From: Paenibacillus illinoisensis NBRC 15959
Lineage (GTDB): Bacteria > Bacillota > Bacilli > Paenibacillales > Paenibacillaceae
DNA: 64,000 nucleotides
Assembly: GCF_004000925.1 (NCBI RefSeq)
Contig: NZ_BIME01000013.1
Location: forward strand, 106,993 to 170,992
Direction: 5' to 3'
Part shown: in pieces, positions 8,766 to 17,894 of the stretch
How the letters are laid out: every line of letters starts with the position of its first letter
Numbering within the stretch: position 1 is the stretch's first letter
Made by a program: the position numbers and the translations under genes
Notes under the pieces: generated by a model
Told to the model about the DNA's origin: nothing
Seen by the model: only the letters and a program-made list of their open reading frames with translations
Databases searched by the model: none

Positions 8766-9491
8766 TTAAGTTTGGTTATCGGCCATGCCTGTGTACACTT
8801 CAGCTTTTTGGCCTGTTGTATTATTGGCAACCGCTTTGCCTGCTGCAGCCCATTTGAAGCCACTGCGCATCATTTCGGTGACTTGCTGCATCTCTACAAT
8901 ATCCGCATGATGACCAAGCGAGTTGTAGTACACACGGCCAGCACCCCAACGCTTCGTCCATACAACCGGCATATCCACTGGCCCATTCGCTGAATGGGGA
9001 CCTTCCACGACCGGGAAACGAGTTGTTGCCAGTACTTCAACCGCAGGGTCAACGTGCAGGTAGTATTGCTCGCTTTTCACCTGAAAATCTTCAATGTGGT
9101 CCAGCAGCGGACTTGAACCGCGTTTGATGTTTACCGTATACTCGACGCCATCATTGCCCGGGTGTGCAACCCATTGACCGCCAGTCATGAACTGCCAATC
9201 GACATTGTTCCGGAACGCATCACACATCCCGCCGTGAATACCTGCGAGCCCAACGCCGCTCTGAACGGCAGCCGATACATTGTTGACCAGTTCCTGTTCA
9301 ATCTGTCCCATCGTCCACAGAGGGACGATCAGATCGAGTCCCAGCAGTTTGTCGGCATCTGCATAGGCTTCCAATGTATTCGAGACCTCGACCTCAAACT
9401 GTTCTTCCTTCAAAATGCGCTCAAAAATCGCTGCTACCTGTTCCGGTTCATGTCCATCCCAGCCGCCCCATACAATAAGTGCCTTACTCAT
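8766..9491 (-). CDS. ThuA domain-containing protein
   Basis: A 241-residue protein covering a single ThuA domain, a class I glutamine-amidotransferase-like fold: N-terminal ALIVWGGWDGHEPEQ, central GIHGGMCDAFR and C-terminal GAGRVYYNSLGHHADI are all recognisable. ThuA is named for trehalose/maltitol/sucrose use in rhizobia, where it works with the Gfo/Idh dehydrogenase ThuB in the 3-keto-sugar route. Here it lies between two Gfo/Idh genes, the same association. The actual disaccharide or glycoside is not readable. Confidence 0.8.
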   Translation of the reverse strand: MSKALIVWGGWDGHEPEQVAAIFERILKEEQFEVEVSNTLEAYADADKLLGLDLIVPLWTMGQIEQELVNNVSAAVQSGVGLAGIHGGMCDAFRNNVDWQFMTGGQWVAHPGNDGVEYTVNIKRGSSPLLDHIEDFQVKSEQYYLHVDPAVEVLATTRFPVVEGPHSANGPVDMPVVWTKRWGAGRVYYNSLGHHADIVEMQQVTEMMRSGFKWAAAGKAVANNTTGQKAEVYTGMADNQT

Positions 9492-9611
9492 CGCTTTATC
9501 ACTCGCTTTCGGATAGTTTTTATAGATCCTGCCTGTGTATCGCTGCCACGCTAATCGTTTGACTTCTCTTCATTTCAAATGCTCCAGTTTGCATCAACAG
9601 CTAAACGTTAC

Positions 9612-10784
9612 TCACATCTCATCAAGGGAAACCCAGCGCCGTTCTGTTACAGAACGTTCTACGGCTTCGAGCACAGCCTGGCAGGCAACACCATCATGGA
9701 AACTTGGTGAAGGCTGACGGCCTTCCGAGATGGCTGTAACCAGCTCCAGCATCTCGTGTGTAAAGGTATGCTCGAATCCGATGGTATGTCCTGCTGGCCA
9801 CCAGGCCTCGGCATACTTATGCGCCGGATCTGTAGCCAGAACACGCCGGAATCCCTGAACGTCCTCTTCATCTTTCGTAAAATACACTTCCAGTTCATTC
9901 ATTCGTTCAAAGTCAAACCGGACACTGCCCAGGCTGCCGTTGATCTCGAATGAATTTGTGCTGCGGTGACCTGCCGCAAAGCGTGTAGCCTCGAAGCTGC
10001 CAAGTGCACCGCCTGCAAACCTGGCCAGGAACAATGTCGCATCATCCACTGTCACTTCGCCCTTCGGTGCGTCCGCATTCGAGCTTCCTTTGGCACTGAG
10101 TCCAGTCATTTCGGAAGCAAGCGGCCGTTCCTTAATGAACGTCTCACTCATTCCGATGACTTCTTGGAACTCCCCAACAAGGAAGCGTGCGAGATCAATT
10201 AAGTGTGCACCCAGATCGCCGTGCGATCCCGAGCCAGCCACTTCCTTTTGCAAGCGCCAGACAAGCGGGAATGATGGATCCATGATCCAGTCCTGCAGGA
10301 AAAATGCGCGGAAGTGATAGATCTTACCCAGGCGTCCGCTCTGAACCAATTCCTTGGCAAGCTGCACAGCCGGGGAGAAGCGATAGTTGAATCCAACCAT
10401 GTGGGCAACACCAGCATCTTCTGCTGCTTGAAGCATCTCTCTCGAATCGGCAAGCGACAAGGCCAGCGGTTTCTCACAGAACAAGTGTTTACCCTGACGG
10501 GCTGCTTCCAGTGCAATCTCCTTATGTGCATCACTCGGAGCGTTAATATCAATCAGATCAATATCATCCCGCTGTACCAATTCACGCCAGTCGGTTACAC
10601 TTTCGGACCAGCCGAACTGGTTCGCTGCTTCCTGGACACCTTTTTCATTCCGGCCGCAGATGACCGCCATTTCAGGCTGTAGCGGTGCTGACGGGAAAAA
10701 CATGGGCAAACTGCGATAAGCATTGCTATGGGCCTTCCCCATAAACTTGTATCCTACCATTCCGACACGTAGACGTTGTGACAT
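9612..10784 (-). CDS. Gfo/Idh/MocA family oxidoreductase (first structural gene after LacI regulator)
   Basis: A 390-residue oxidoreductase. The N-terminal Rossmann segment is VGMVGYKFMGKAHSNAYR and FCEKPLALS near residue 98 holds the conserved EKP lysine. It follows the LacI regulator by only 39 bases on the same strand and precedes ThuA by about 120 bases. AAAGGAGGAAAAGA lies just before ATG 10784. The HSNAYR motif and long C-terminal domain resemble members acting on glycosides or inositols, but this is not decisive. Confidence 0.8.
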   Translation of the reverse strand: MSQRLRVGMVGYKFMGKAHSNAYRSLPMFFPSAPLQPEMAVICGRNEKGVQEAANQFGWSESVTDWRELVQRDDIDLIDINAPSDAHKEIALEAARQGKHLFCEKPLALSLADSREMLQAAEDAGVAHMVGFNYRFSPAVQLAKELVQSGRLGKIYHFRAFFLQDWIMDPSFPLVWRLQKEVAGSGSHGDLGAHLIDLARFLVGEFQEVIGMSETFIKERPLASEMTGLSAKGSSNADAPKGEVTVDDATLFLARFAGGALGSFEATRFAAGHRSTNSFEINGSLGSVRFDFERMNELEVYFTKDEEDVQGFRRVLATDPAHKYAEAWWPAGHTIGFEHTFTHEMLELVTAISEGRQPSPSFHDGVACQAVLEAVERSVTERRWVSLDEM

Positions 10785-10823
10785 GTTCTTTTCCTCCTTT
10801 GGAATCTAAAATCATGCTCTATG

Positions 10824-11870
10824 CTACTTACGAATCGATGAAGCCCTGACGATTAACTCTGCAGGCAATAACTCTCTGTGCCACTCCGATGAAAAATCTG
10901 AATCCTTAGTTGAAGCGCTTCCATCCAGAGAACCATGTATGAGTTTTGATGCTGCCAGTTCACCCATTTCATAAAAAGGTACCCTGACGCTGGTTAGCGG
11001 AGGCACGGCCATCTCTGCAGCATCGGAGTCGTCATACCCGACAAAAGCCGGGAAATCCTCCACCCTAATCCCGCGCTCACGCAAACCGTGCATAACACCA
11101 ATAGCCATACGGTCGTTGGCAGCAAATACGGCGTCGATCTCGTCAAGCCTTGCCGCAATCGTGGCTGCAGCCTCCACACCGCTTCTTCTGCTGTAATTCC
11201 CTTCAAGCAGCAGGCTGGGATCCAGCTCCATTCCGGCTTCCTGCAAACCAACGCGAACACCTTGCAGCCGCTCCTGACTGTTGGAATAACTGTCCGGACC
11301 GTTGAGAAAAGCAATATTTCGGTAATCCTGATCGGTAAGATGACGAATGGCGAGCCGACTGCCTTCCACATGATCAGCATCCACTTCCAGAAAGGCCTCT
11401 CCTGCAAAGTGTTGATTCATGACGCAAAAAGGATGACCTTCCTCTTGCAGCTGCTGCATTGCTGCCAGTTCCCCAAGGTCGTCTCTGGCCCCAAGAATAA
11501 TGCAGGCGTCCACTTTTTGACGTCGGAACAGGTCGGCATAATTCATGACTTCACCTGGTGATCTGAACATGACCAGCAGATCCATACCGCTGTCTCTGGC
11601 CTTATTACCAATACCACTTAGCATTTCCGAGAAAAAATAAGCAGAAAACAAATGCGCCTTCGGAACATAAGGCAAAACAACCCCGAGGTTGCCGCTTTTG
11701 CTTCTGGCGAAGCTGCGTGCAAGGGCACTCGGCACATACCCCAGCTTCTGGGAAGCTTCCAACACTTTGCGCCTTGTCTCCTCTTTGATCGGACCAACCC
11801 CGTTAAGAACCCGAGAGACCGTAGCTTCGGAGACTCCTGCCAAGTCAGCGACCTCTTTGCGGGATGCCAC
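10824..11870 (-). CDS. LacI/GalR-family regulator of the gfo-thuA-gfo operon
   Basis: A 348-residue repressor with an N-terminal HTH (SRKEVADLAGVSEATVSRVLN) and a sugar-binding-protein-like sensor domain. Two GTG codons are possible: 11879, directly abutting the AAGGGGG ribosome site, and 11870, with 9 bases between. I chose 11870 because the first gives no spacing. The promoter upstream has TTGACA and a 16-base palindrome against its -10 box, so autorepression is likely. The sugar-oxidoreductase genes follow on the same strand, so the repressor would control them in the same transcript. Confidence 0.82.
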   Translation of the reverse strand: MASRKEVADLAGVSEATVSRVLNGVGPIKEETRRKVLEASQKLGYVPSALARSFARSKSGNLGVVLPYVPKAHLFSAYFFSEMLSGIGNKARDSGMDLLVMFRSPGEVMNYADLFRRQKVDACIILGARDDLGELAAMQQLQEEGHPFCVMNQHFAGEAFLEVDADHVEGSRLAIRHLTDQDYRNIAFLNGPDSYSNSQERLQGVRVGLQEAGMELDPSLLLEGNYSRRSGVEAAATIAARLDEIDAVFAANDRMAIGVMHGLRERGIRVEDFPAFVGYDDSDAAEMAVPPLTSVRVPFYEMGELAASKLIHGSLDGSASTKDSDFSSEWHRELLPAELIVRASSIRK

Positions 11871-11925
11871 GAATTTCACCCCCTTACGTCCTTTAAATAC
11901 GATACTATTTGTAGAAGATTATTTT

Positions 11926-11941
11926 ATGTACGCGCGTACAT
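11926..11941. promoter_or_regulatory. Operator: perfect 16-base palindrome
   Basis: ATGTACGCGCGTACAT is a perfect palindrome with central CG, as expected for a LacI-family operator. It overlaps the first bases of the -10 box of the regulator's promoter, an ideal place for repression. Confidence 0.65.
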
Positions 11942-11968
11942 TTTCTCATGTGTTGTAACCGTTGTCAA
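11940..11968 (-). promoter_or_regulatory. Promoter of the lacI-gfo-thuA-gfo operon
   Basis: Minus strand: TTGACA (11963-11968), 17-base spacer, GAAAAT (11940-11945). The perfect -35 and exact spacing make it a good sigma-A promoter. Confidence 0.65.
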
Positions 11969-11981
11969 TGCTTTTAACATA

Positions 11982-12023
11982 AAACAGGAAGAGGATCTCT
12001 ATTAGCAGATTCCCTTCCTGTTT
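11982..12023 (-). terminator. Terminator of glpX
   Basis: AAACAGGAAG pairs with CTTCCTGTTT over 10 bases, with a partly paired loop. On the minus strand the stem is followed by TTTTATGTT. It is placed about 100 bases after the glpX stop and before the LacI promoter. Confidence 0.6.
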
Positions 12024-12126
12024 GATTAATCTACGAGCACAAATCTTGTCCTAAGAATGATGGATGATTCTAATAGATAACCTATGGTTTGGCAGCGACT
12101 TTTAGACCTTTAAAGCGCAGTTTTGT

Positions 12127-13203
12127 CTAAGTCAACACACTCTGATTCACCGATGATTGGCTAAACTCTGCCTGTTCTACTATTTTAGCCGGGCTTTGGA
12201 TACGGTCTGAGGGTTCCGGCGTAGCTTGCAGTTTCCGTACCTTGTGAAGCACTTCCTTGTTGGGCAGGAAATGCACGGAGCGAATGTAACGGATCGTTTT
12301 GGTTTTGGCACGCATGACAATGGAATCTGTCTCGGCACGGTCATCTGCAAGATAACGCACACCGCCCAATATCTCTCCTGGCGTTACACCGGTTGCAGCG
12401 AAAATGACATCTTCGGTACCGATCATGTCCTGCATCGTTAAGACTTTGTAAGGATTATCAATGCCCATCTGCAGGCATCGCTGGAACTCGTCTGCATTGG
12501 CAGGCATTAAGCGGCCTTGTATTTCGCCTCCCAGGCAAGAGAGTGCTGCTGCAGCCAGCACGCCTTCAGGAGCTCCGCCAGAACCAACGTATAAGTCAAT
12601 GCCTGCCTCAGGGAATGCAGGCGCCATGGCACCCGCTACATCGCCGTCACTGAGGAACTTGATCCGTACGCCAACCTTGCGAAGCGTTTTAATCGTGCTC
12701 TCATGCCGTGTACGGTCCAGGATCATGACAGTCAGATCCGAAATGTTTTTGTTCAGTGCGGCAGCTGCTTTCTCTAGCGTAACCTCAACCGGGTCTTCGA
12801 TGCTGACCTTGCCGACCAGTGCCGGACCTACAGCCAGTTTCTCCATATACATATCCGGTGCATGGAGCAGGTTTCCTTTTCCCGCCACTGCAATAACCGA
12901 TAAAGCGTTGTTCAGTCCCTTGGCCACAATTTCTGTACCTTCAAGAGGATCTACAGCAACGTCTACTTCAGGTCCTTCAGCGTTACCCACTTCCTCGCCG
13001 ATGTACAACATGGGCGCTTCGTCCATTTCTCCTTCACCGATTACCACCGTGCCGCGAATGGACACGGAATCGAACATGGCGCGCATGGCCAAAGTAGCCG
13101 CTTCATCTGCACTGTTCTTGTCACCTCGTCCCATCCAGGGGGCTGAAGCTAACGCAGCCAATTCTGTTACTCGGACAATTTCCAACGCCAGTTCGCGTTC
13201 CAT
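12127..13203 (-). CDS. glpX: Class II fructose-1,6-bisphosphatase
   Basis: A 358-residue GlpX-type phosphatase that hydrolyses fructose 1,6-bisphosphate to fructose 6-phosphate in gluconeogenesis (sedoheptulose bisphosphate is also possible). The class II motifs GEGEMDEAPML, VDPLEGTE and GSGGAPEG are present and in order. The start is ATG 13203 (MERELALEIV), with AGGAAG 8 bases upstream; the open frame extends further up but without a ribosome site. The C-terminus is about 25-35 residues longer than the E. coli enzyme. It is monocistronic, with a terminator downstream and a long 5' region. Confidence 0.92.
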   Translation of the reverse strand: MERELALEIVRVTELAALASAPWMGRGDKNSADEAATLAMRAMFDSVSIRGTVVIGEGEMDEAPMLYIGEEVGNAEGPEVDVAVDPLEGTEIVAKGLNNALSVIAVAGKGNLLHAPDMYMEKLAVGPALVGKVSIEDPVEVTLEKAAAALNKNISDLTVMILDRTRHESTIKTLRKVGVRIKFLSDGDVAGAMAPAFPEAGIDLYVGSGGAPEGVLAAAALSCLGGEIQGRLMPANADEFQRCLQMGIDNPYKVLTMQDMIGTEDVIFAATGVTPGEILGGVRYLADDRAETDSIVMRAKTKTIRYIRSVHFLPNKEVLHKVRKLQATPEPSDRIQSPAKIVEQAEFSQSSVNQSVLT

Positions 13204-13872
13204 TTTTCCCACTTCCTTTCCAGTTTTCAACAGCATACATGGAAAGTACTCCCAAATCCATCGCAAATCCATATGAAAATGATCTAAAATCAGCTAAGGA
13301 TCATTTTTTGGAATTAACCCCTTTCTCTTTTAAGGAGCTAATTCTTATCATTTTCCAACGATATTGAGTTGGTTCTTTAAAAGATAACCTGCAGGGTAAT
13401 TCCAACTTTGATTTCGTGCAGCGTGCCTTTTAGCTATTAAGAACACGAGAATAATGAATATTAAAAGGAATTTGTTTACGCATTCTAAACTTCTTCAAAC
13501 AACATACAATCGATAAATTCGAGATGTTTGTTTATAGTGGTCTTACTTTTTCATCAAAATTCGAAAACGATTATAATTCTACCCTATTCAGTAAATAAAG
13601 TAGCGGAAAATCCATGAGAGTAGGTTATATTTATTTCATAATTTTGAGTTGAATTTTAAATATGTTGGTAGATGTTGGTTCAACTATTTTATTCTTCAAT
13701 ATAGATGAGGCTTATGGAGGTTATCGAAAATAATAAGTTTACATAATATTTATTACGTTTATTCATAAAATAAAGACCGGACGAAATGGAGTTGAGAACT
13801 CCCTTCACGCCCGGTTTTTTATTCGTTTGATATTAAAATATTATGAGCTGATCACTCACCTGTACCTCATGG
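13204..13872. other. AT-rich intergenic stretch upstream of glpX
   Basis: No convincing gene is seen. Near glpX (13276-13307) AAAATGATC and GATCATTTT form a 9-base inverted repeat with a 14-base loop, which would sit in the glpX leader RNA. Around 13365-13425 there are shorter complementary pieces (AGTTGG with CCAACT). The far end holds the puc operon terminator. The glpX promoter must lie here, but I could not choose a single -35/-10 pair in such AT-rich sequence. Confidence 0.4.
13776..13815. terminator. Terminator of the pucCDE unit
   Basis: ACCGG pairs with CCGGT as the stem base, and GGAGTT with AACTCC as the inner stem. TCTTTATTTT follows on the minus strand and TTTTTT on the plus strand. 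It lies about 60 bases after the pucE stop. Confidence 0.7.
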
Positions 13873-14373
13873 CTAAGTAGCCTTCGTTTCCTCACAACTC
13901 TCACTTGCTTTACATACTGCTCTTATAATTCCTCCATATCCGGTGCAGCGGCACAGATTGCCGCATAATCCCGTTTCGATCTGTTCCTGTGTAGGCTGGG
14001 GATGATGATCAAGCAGTGCCTTGGTGGCAATGACCATCCCTGGTGTACAATAACCGCATTGAAACCCGCCCTCTTCTACAAAGGCCTGCTGTATTGGATG
14101 CAGACTCCCTTCCCGCTTACCGTGAAGCCCTTCAATGGTCGTAATTTCACTTCCTTCACATTGATAAGCCATAATCAGGCAGGAATTGACCGGTTCTCCA
14201 TCCATAAGCACCATGCATGCACCGCAGCGTCCAACTTCACAGGACACCTTGGTTCCGGTCAGGTTCAAATGAGTCCGAAGCACATCCACCAGCCGGGTCG
14301 TTTGAGCAATGTTAAGTCGCTTCTCTTCCCCATTCACTACTGCTGACCAGATGTTACCAAGCGGCTTGCTCAT
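13873..14373 (-). CDS. pucE: Xanthine dehydrogenase 2Fe-2S subunit
   Basis: A 166-residue subunit carrying two [2Fe-2S] clusters: a plant-ferredoxin-like N-terminal site (CEVGRCGAC plus a later cysteine in NSCLIMA) and the helical C-terminal site CGYCTPGM...CGNLCRCTGYGG. It passes electrons from the molybdopterin centre to FAD. ATG 14373 overlaps the pucD stop (ATGA), so translation is coupled. A longer frame upstream lies inside pucD and was not used. The order FAD, Mo, FeS matches pucC-pucD-pucE of B. subtilis. Confidence 0.92.
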   Translation of the reverse strand: MSKPLGNIWSAVVNGEEKRLNIAQTTRLVDVLRTHLNLTGTKVSCEVGRCGACMVLMDGEPVNSCLIMAYQCEGSEITTIEGLHGKREGSLHPIQQAFVEEGGFQCGYCTPGMVIATKALLDHHPQPTQEQIETGLCGNLCRCTGYGGIIRAVCKASESCEETKAT

Positions 14374-16694
14374 GAGGGACTCACCCCTTCCTGTAAAGGT
14401 ACATGTAGAGATTGAACCAGTTGTTCGCGCGGAACGGGCAAACGATTCACCCACACCCCGGTTGCCTGATGAATTGCTGCAGTGATTGCCGGCGCGAGTG
14501 CCACAGAACCAATCTCGCCAATCCCTCTCGGTCCAAAAGGATCCCCTTCGGGAAGGTCTTCAATAGCCTCAACCTCGAGATTGGTATGTATATCCCGAAT
14601 CGTTGGAATCAAGTACGTATCCAGATTGGTAGTAAGATATCGACTATCCTGCATGACAGCATCCTCCGTTAATGTAAACCCGAGTGCCATCACACTCCCA
14701 CCTTCGATCTGTCCAATGAAGCCCATCGGATTAATGACGGGGCCTGCGGCTACCACATGACGTGTATCGAGCAATTTGGCTTCTCCGGTTAACGTGTTCA
14801 CTTCTACCTCTGCGGCAACCGCCGCATACGTATATAGATAGTGTCCGCCCACGACATGGTCTGGCGTGGTTGGATAATCGAAATGAGTATCAAATACCCA
14901 TTCTTCCGCTGTGCCCTGGCCCGCCAAATCTGAGTAGGCAGTAACAAAGCCCAATGATTTCGTCTCTACATCAGTACTAGGCAGTTGGCCTTTACGCCAT
15001 ACACCGCCAGGTCCTGTCACCAGTTCATCAGTCGGAATACCCGACAAGGCCGAAGCTGCCGATAGGACTCTGGAACGGAAAGGGGTCTGCAATCGCTGCA
15101 AAGCCATCCAGGCCATCGTTGTGGAACGTGAAGCGGTGCTCGAGCCACTGTGAGGAACCCGATCCGTATCGCCAATGATGATATTTAAATCCGAAGTACT
15201 GCATTGAAACAGCTCGCAGAGCATGATCTCCAATGTAGCGATCAATCCCTGACCAAATTCTTCGTAACTGAAAGCCACTTCTATTTTCCCTTCCGAATTA
15301 AGGGATAAGCGGCCTCCTGCCGGGTCGGGAATCCCGTAACCCAATCCGGCACCATGCATGGCAATAGCAGCACCTACGCCTCGCTTAATCCATGGAGGCA
15401 GAGAAGGATCTGCCTGTGGATGCTGATGCCTTTGCCATAATTCAGAACGATCCATGGCTTCCCACACTTGCGACAGTCCGTCTGTAGTCAGAATTCTCTG
15501 ATTTAACGGACCAGGGTCAGCCTTTTCCCTCATGTTCCGTCTGCGAAACTCCCATGGGTCCATATTCATGATCTCAGCGAGTCGATCCATTTGGCCTTCC
15601 ACAGCAAAGATAGCCTGATTCCCACCAAATCCGCGAAATTCACCTGATAACCCATTGTTGGTATACACGGACAAGCCTTCTACGTCCACATTGGGGATGG
15701 AGTAAGGGCCTAGACAATGCTCCGTGCAGAAGTTCAGCACAGGCGCTCCAAGTGTGGCGTACGCTCCTGTATCTGCCGTAATGCGAACCCGGTGAGCTTG
15801 AATGATGCCTTCGCGGCTGATTCCCGTCTGCATCTCAATTTTCATCGGATGCCGCTTCAGACCTGCACGAACGGATTCTTTGCGGGAATTGTGCATTTTC
15901 ACGGGACGTCCGCAGGTCAATGCAAGAAGAGCACCATAAGGCTGCACGTTTAGTTCGTCCTTCCCTCCAAAAGAACCGCCAATGGGAGACGACACGACAC
16001 GGATGTCATCCTCGGGACAACCGATAATCCGTGCCAGCTGCATCCGGTCCTTGTACCCGTGCTGCGTGGCTGCGTAGACATTAAGCCTTCCTTCGTCATC
16101 CGGAACAAACAGACCGCCTTCTGTCTCCATATAAGCATGCATCTGACGAGGTGTATAATACGTTTCCGTGACAATATGTTCACATGCCGCAAAAGCCTGC
16201 TCCACATTCCCGCGTTTAATTTCGGTGCGATGCAGTACATTGCCCGGTCCATGTGGATGCAGCTCCGGTGCGTCCGGAGCGAGAGCTGCATCCGTGCTGT
16301 CCAGCGGGGTAAGCTCCTCATACTCCACTTGGATTGCACTGAGTGCCAGCGCTGCCCGTTCCGGGGAATCCGCAGCTACTGCCGCAAGGGCATCACCGAC
16401 ATAACGTACAACATCCTCGCAAAATACAGGCTGGTCAGGCGTTGCAATTCCAAAACGATTCAGGCCGGGTACGTCTTTGGAGGTAAGGACAGCATACACT
16501 CCCTCCATGGCCACTGCTTCTGTAGTATCTATAGATAGAATGCGAGCATACGGATAGGTGCTGCGCAGAACTCTTCCATGAAGCATTCCGGGTAGAGTCA
16601 TATCCGTCAGATACTGGAGTTGTCCTGTTACCTTCGGAATTCCGTCCGGTCTCAAGTGCCACCGTTTTCCGCTATGTTTCCGATTCAGCAGCAT
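14370..16694 (-). CDS. pucD: Xanthine dehydrogenase molybdopterin-binding subunit
   Basis: A 774-residue catalytic subunit of the xanthine oxidase family, which hydroxylates hypoxanthine and xanthine to urate. The N-terminal half shows the hammerhead domain (KVTGQLQYLTDM, MLHGRVLRSTYPYARI); GGSFGGKDEL and the GFGG segment mark the Mo-cofactor domain, and FGPRGIGEIG near the C-terminus carries the active-site glutamate region. The start is ATG 16694, after AAGGGGAGAG; the frame is open further upstream but without a ribosome site and overlapping pucC. The gap to pucC is 34 bases and the 3' end overlaps pucE by 4. Confidence 0.93.
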   Translation of the reverse strand: MLLNRKHSGKRWHLRPDGIPKVTGQLQYLTDMTLPGMLHGRVLRSTYPYARILSIDTTEAVAMEGVYAVLTSKDVPGLNRFGIATPDQPVFCEDVVRYVGDALAAVAADSPERAALALSAIQVEYEELTPLDSTDAALAPDAPELHPHGPGNVLHRTEIKRGNVEQAFAACEHIVTETYYTPRQMHAYMETEGGLFVPDDEGRLNVYAATQHGYKDRMQLARIIGCPEDDIRVVSSPIGGSFGGKDELNVQPYGALLALTCGRPVKMHNSRKESVRAGLKRHPMKIEMQTGISREGIIQAHRVRITADTGAYATLGAPVLNFCTEHCLGPYSIPNVDVEGLSVYTNNGLSGEFRGFGGNQAIFAVEGQMDRLAEIMNMDPWEFRRRNMREKADPGPLNQRILTTDGLSQVWEAMDRSELWQRHQHPQADPSLPPWIKRGVGAAIAMHGAGLGYGIPDPAGGRLSLNSEGKIEVAFSYEEFGQGLIATLEIMLCELFQCSTSDLNIIIGDTDRVPHSGSSTASRSTTMAWMALQRLQTPFRSRVLSAASALSGIPTDELVTGPGGVWRKGQLPSTDVETKSLGFVTAYSDLAGQGTAEEWVFDTHFDYPTTPDHVVGGHYLYTYAAVAAEVEVNTLTGEAKLLDTRHVVAAGPVINPMGFIGQIEGGSVMALGFTLTEDAVMQDSRYLTTNLDTYLIPTIRDIHTNLEVEAIEDLPEGDPFGPRGIGEIGSVALAPAITAAIHQATGVWVNRLPVPREQLVQSLHVPLQEGVSPS

Positions 16695-16728
16695 GGTCTC
16701 TCTCCCCTTTTCTTGATCAAGATTTGAA

Positions 16729-17640
16729 TCAACGGTATAGTGCTTCCCACAGTCCAGCCCCCAGCAAATTACCAGCAGTCTGCTTGCGGTATTGTTCAGT
16801 TGCAAAGACATCGCCATAGGTCACAAATTCCTCAGAGGCAGTCCTTCCTAGCGGCTCTGCTTGCATAAGCGAAGCTTCTTCGCGAAGCAGCAGCTGTTCC
16901 GAGGCAGGTAACCGCATGGCCACACCTGTCCCTCCGCCTGCTGCTATCGCAACCTTTTTCCAACGACCATCTGGATCAATCTCTCCACGAAAAGCAATGG
17001 TTACCAGAGATGCGCTAAACGTCTCTCGCCTGCCCACCTTGCGGTAAAATGCAATCTCTCTCGCGTCAGTTGCTTGGTTCTTGAGATTGGAGACAGGCAG
17101 CTTATCCAGCGGGATCTGGATCGAGATTAACACGTCACTTGGATTGCGACTGCCGTCACGTCCCCCTTTCAACCAGGAGTCTAGTGTACGGATTTCCAAC
17201 CCTGCGTCCGTCATCCACTGCAGTTCTGCGTTGTATGCGAGCAATGCGGGTAACGTATCTCCGACTCCTGATACAATGTTGCCGCCAATTGTCGCTACAT
17301 TGCGAATGGATGGCGCAGCTATCGTTTTCACAGCCTCTTGTAATAACGATAGATGATGAAGTAATTCGTCCGTAATACATCTATTCAATCGGGTCAGGGC
17401 TCCGATCACAATTCGATCTCCATCTATATATACGTCACTTGTTCCTGGAATACGTGCCAGACTGATCATATGCTCCGGTGAAGGTACAAGACCGCCTTCC
17501 CACTGGGTCCGCAGCAATGTTGCGCCTGCAGCGTAGCAGAAGCTTCCGTTCAACCTGTTCCTCAACATCCGGAGTTCTTCCAGATCTTCCGGCTGCCATA
17601 CCGATGGCATCGCTCCTGACCCATATGCTGGTATTACCAT
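16729..17640 (-). CDS. pucC: Xanthine dehydrogenase FAD-binding subunit
   Basis: A 303-residue flavin subunit of the CO dehydrogenase/xanthine dehydrogenase medium-chain family. AAGATLLRTQWEGG (about residues 37-50) and SIRNVATIGGNI (about 110-121) are the two FAD-contacting motifs. It accepts electrons from the iron-sulfur subunit and passes them to NAD+ or another acceptor. It is the first gene of the pucC-pucD-pucE unit, about 100 bases downstream of a strong promoter. ATG 17640 follows GAGAGGGG by 8 bases. Confidence 0.9.
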   Translation of the reverse strand: MVIPAYGSGAMPSVWQPEDLEELRMLRNRLNGSFCYAAGATLLRTQWEGGLVPSPEHMISLARIPGTSDVYIDGDRIVIGALTRLNRCITDELLHHLSLLQEAVKTIAAPSIRNVATIGGNIVSGVGDTLPALLAYNAELQWMTDAGLEIRTLDSWLKGGRDGSRNPSDVLISIQIPLDKLPVSNLKNQATDAREIAFYRKVGRRETFSASLVTIAFRGEIDPDGRWKKVAIAAGGGTGVAMRLPASEQLLLREEASLMQAEPLGRTASEEFVTYGDVFATEQYRKQTAGNLLGAGLWEALYR

Positions 17641-17749
17641 CGTTCCATCCCCTCTCTCTTATAAGCACGATATAGGACGCTGGATTCAATCCGTATAGGC
17701 GCTGACTGTTAAAGATAATTCATCCTACAGGATCCAGATAATTCTTCAA

Positions 17750-17778
17750 ATCATATGAGACTAAAGGGTTAGCGTCAA
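17750..17778 (-). promoter_or_regulatory. Promoter of pucCDE
   Basis: Minus strand: TTGACG (17773-17778), exactly 17 bases, TATGAT (17750-17755). It lies between the pucB terminator and pucC, so the enzyme subunits can be expressed apart from the upstream genes. Confidence 0.7.
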
Positions 17779-17894
17779 TTAGCTTCACATCGATTTGGAT
17801 AAATGTATAAATACGATCCGCGTTTTGTGCTTCATGCATGATAGGAGTAACCATACCTAACACTGCTCTTCGCTTGGAATGATATAAACGACAC

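Noticed and set aside
12461..13276. 271-codon open frame on the plus strand
   Set aside because: It is antisense to glpX; the Ser/Pro/Thr-rich translation is typical of a shadow frame.
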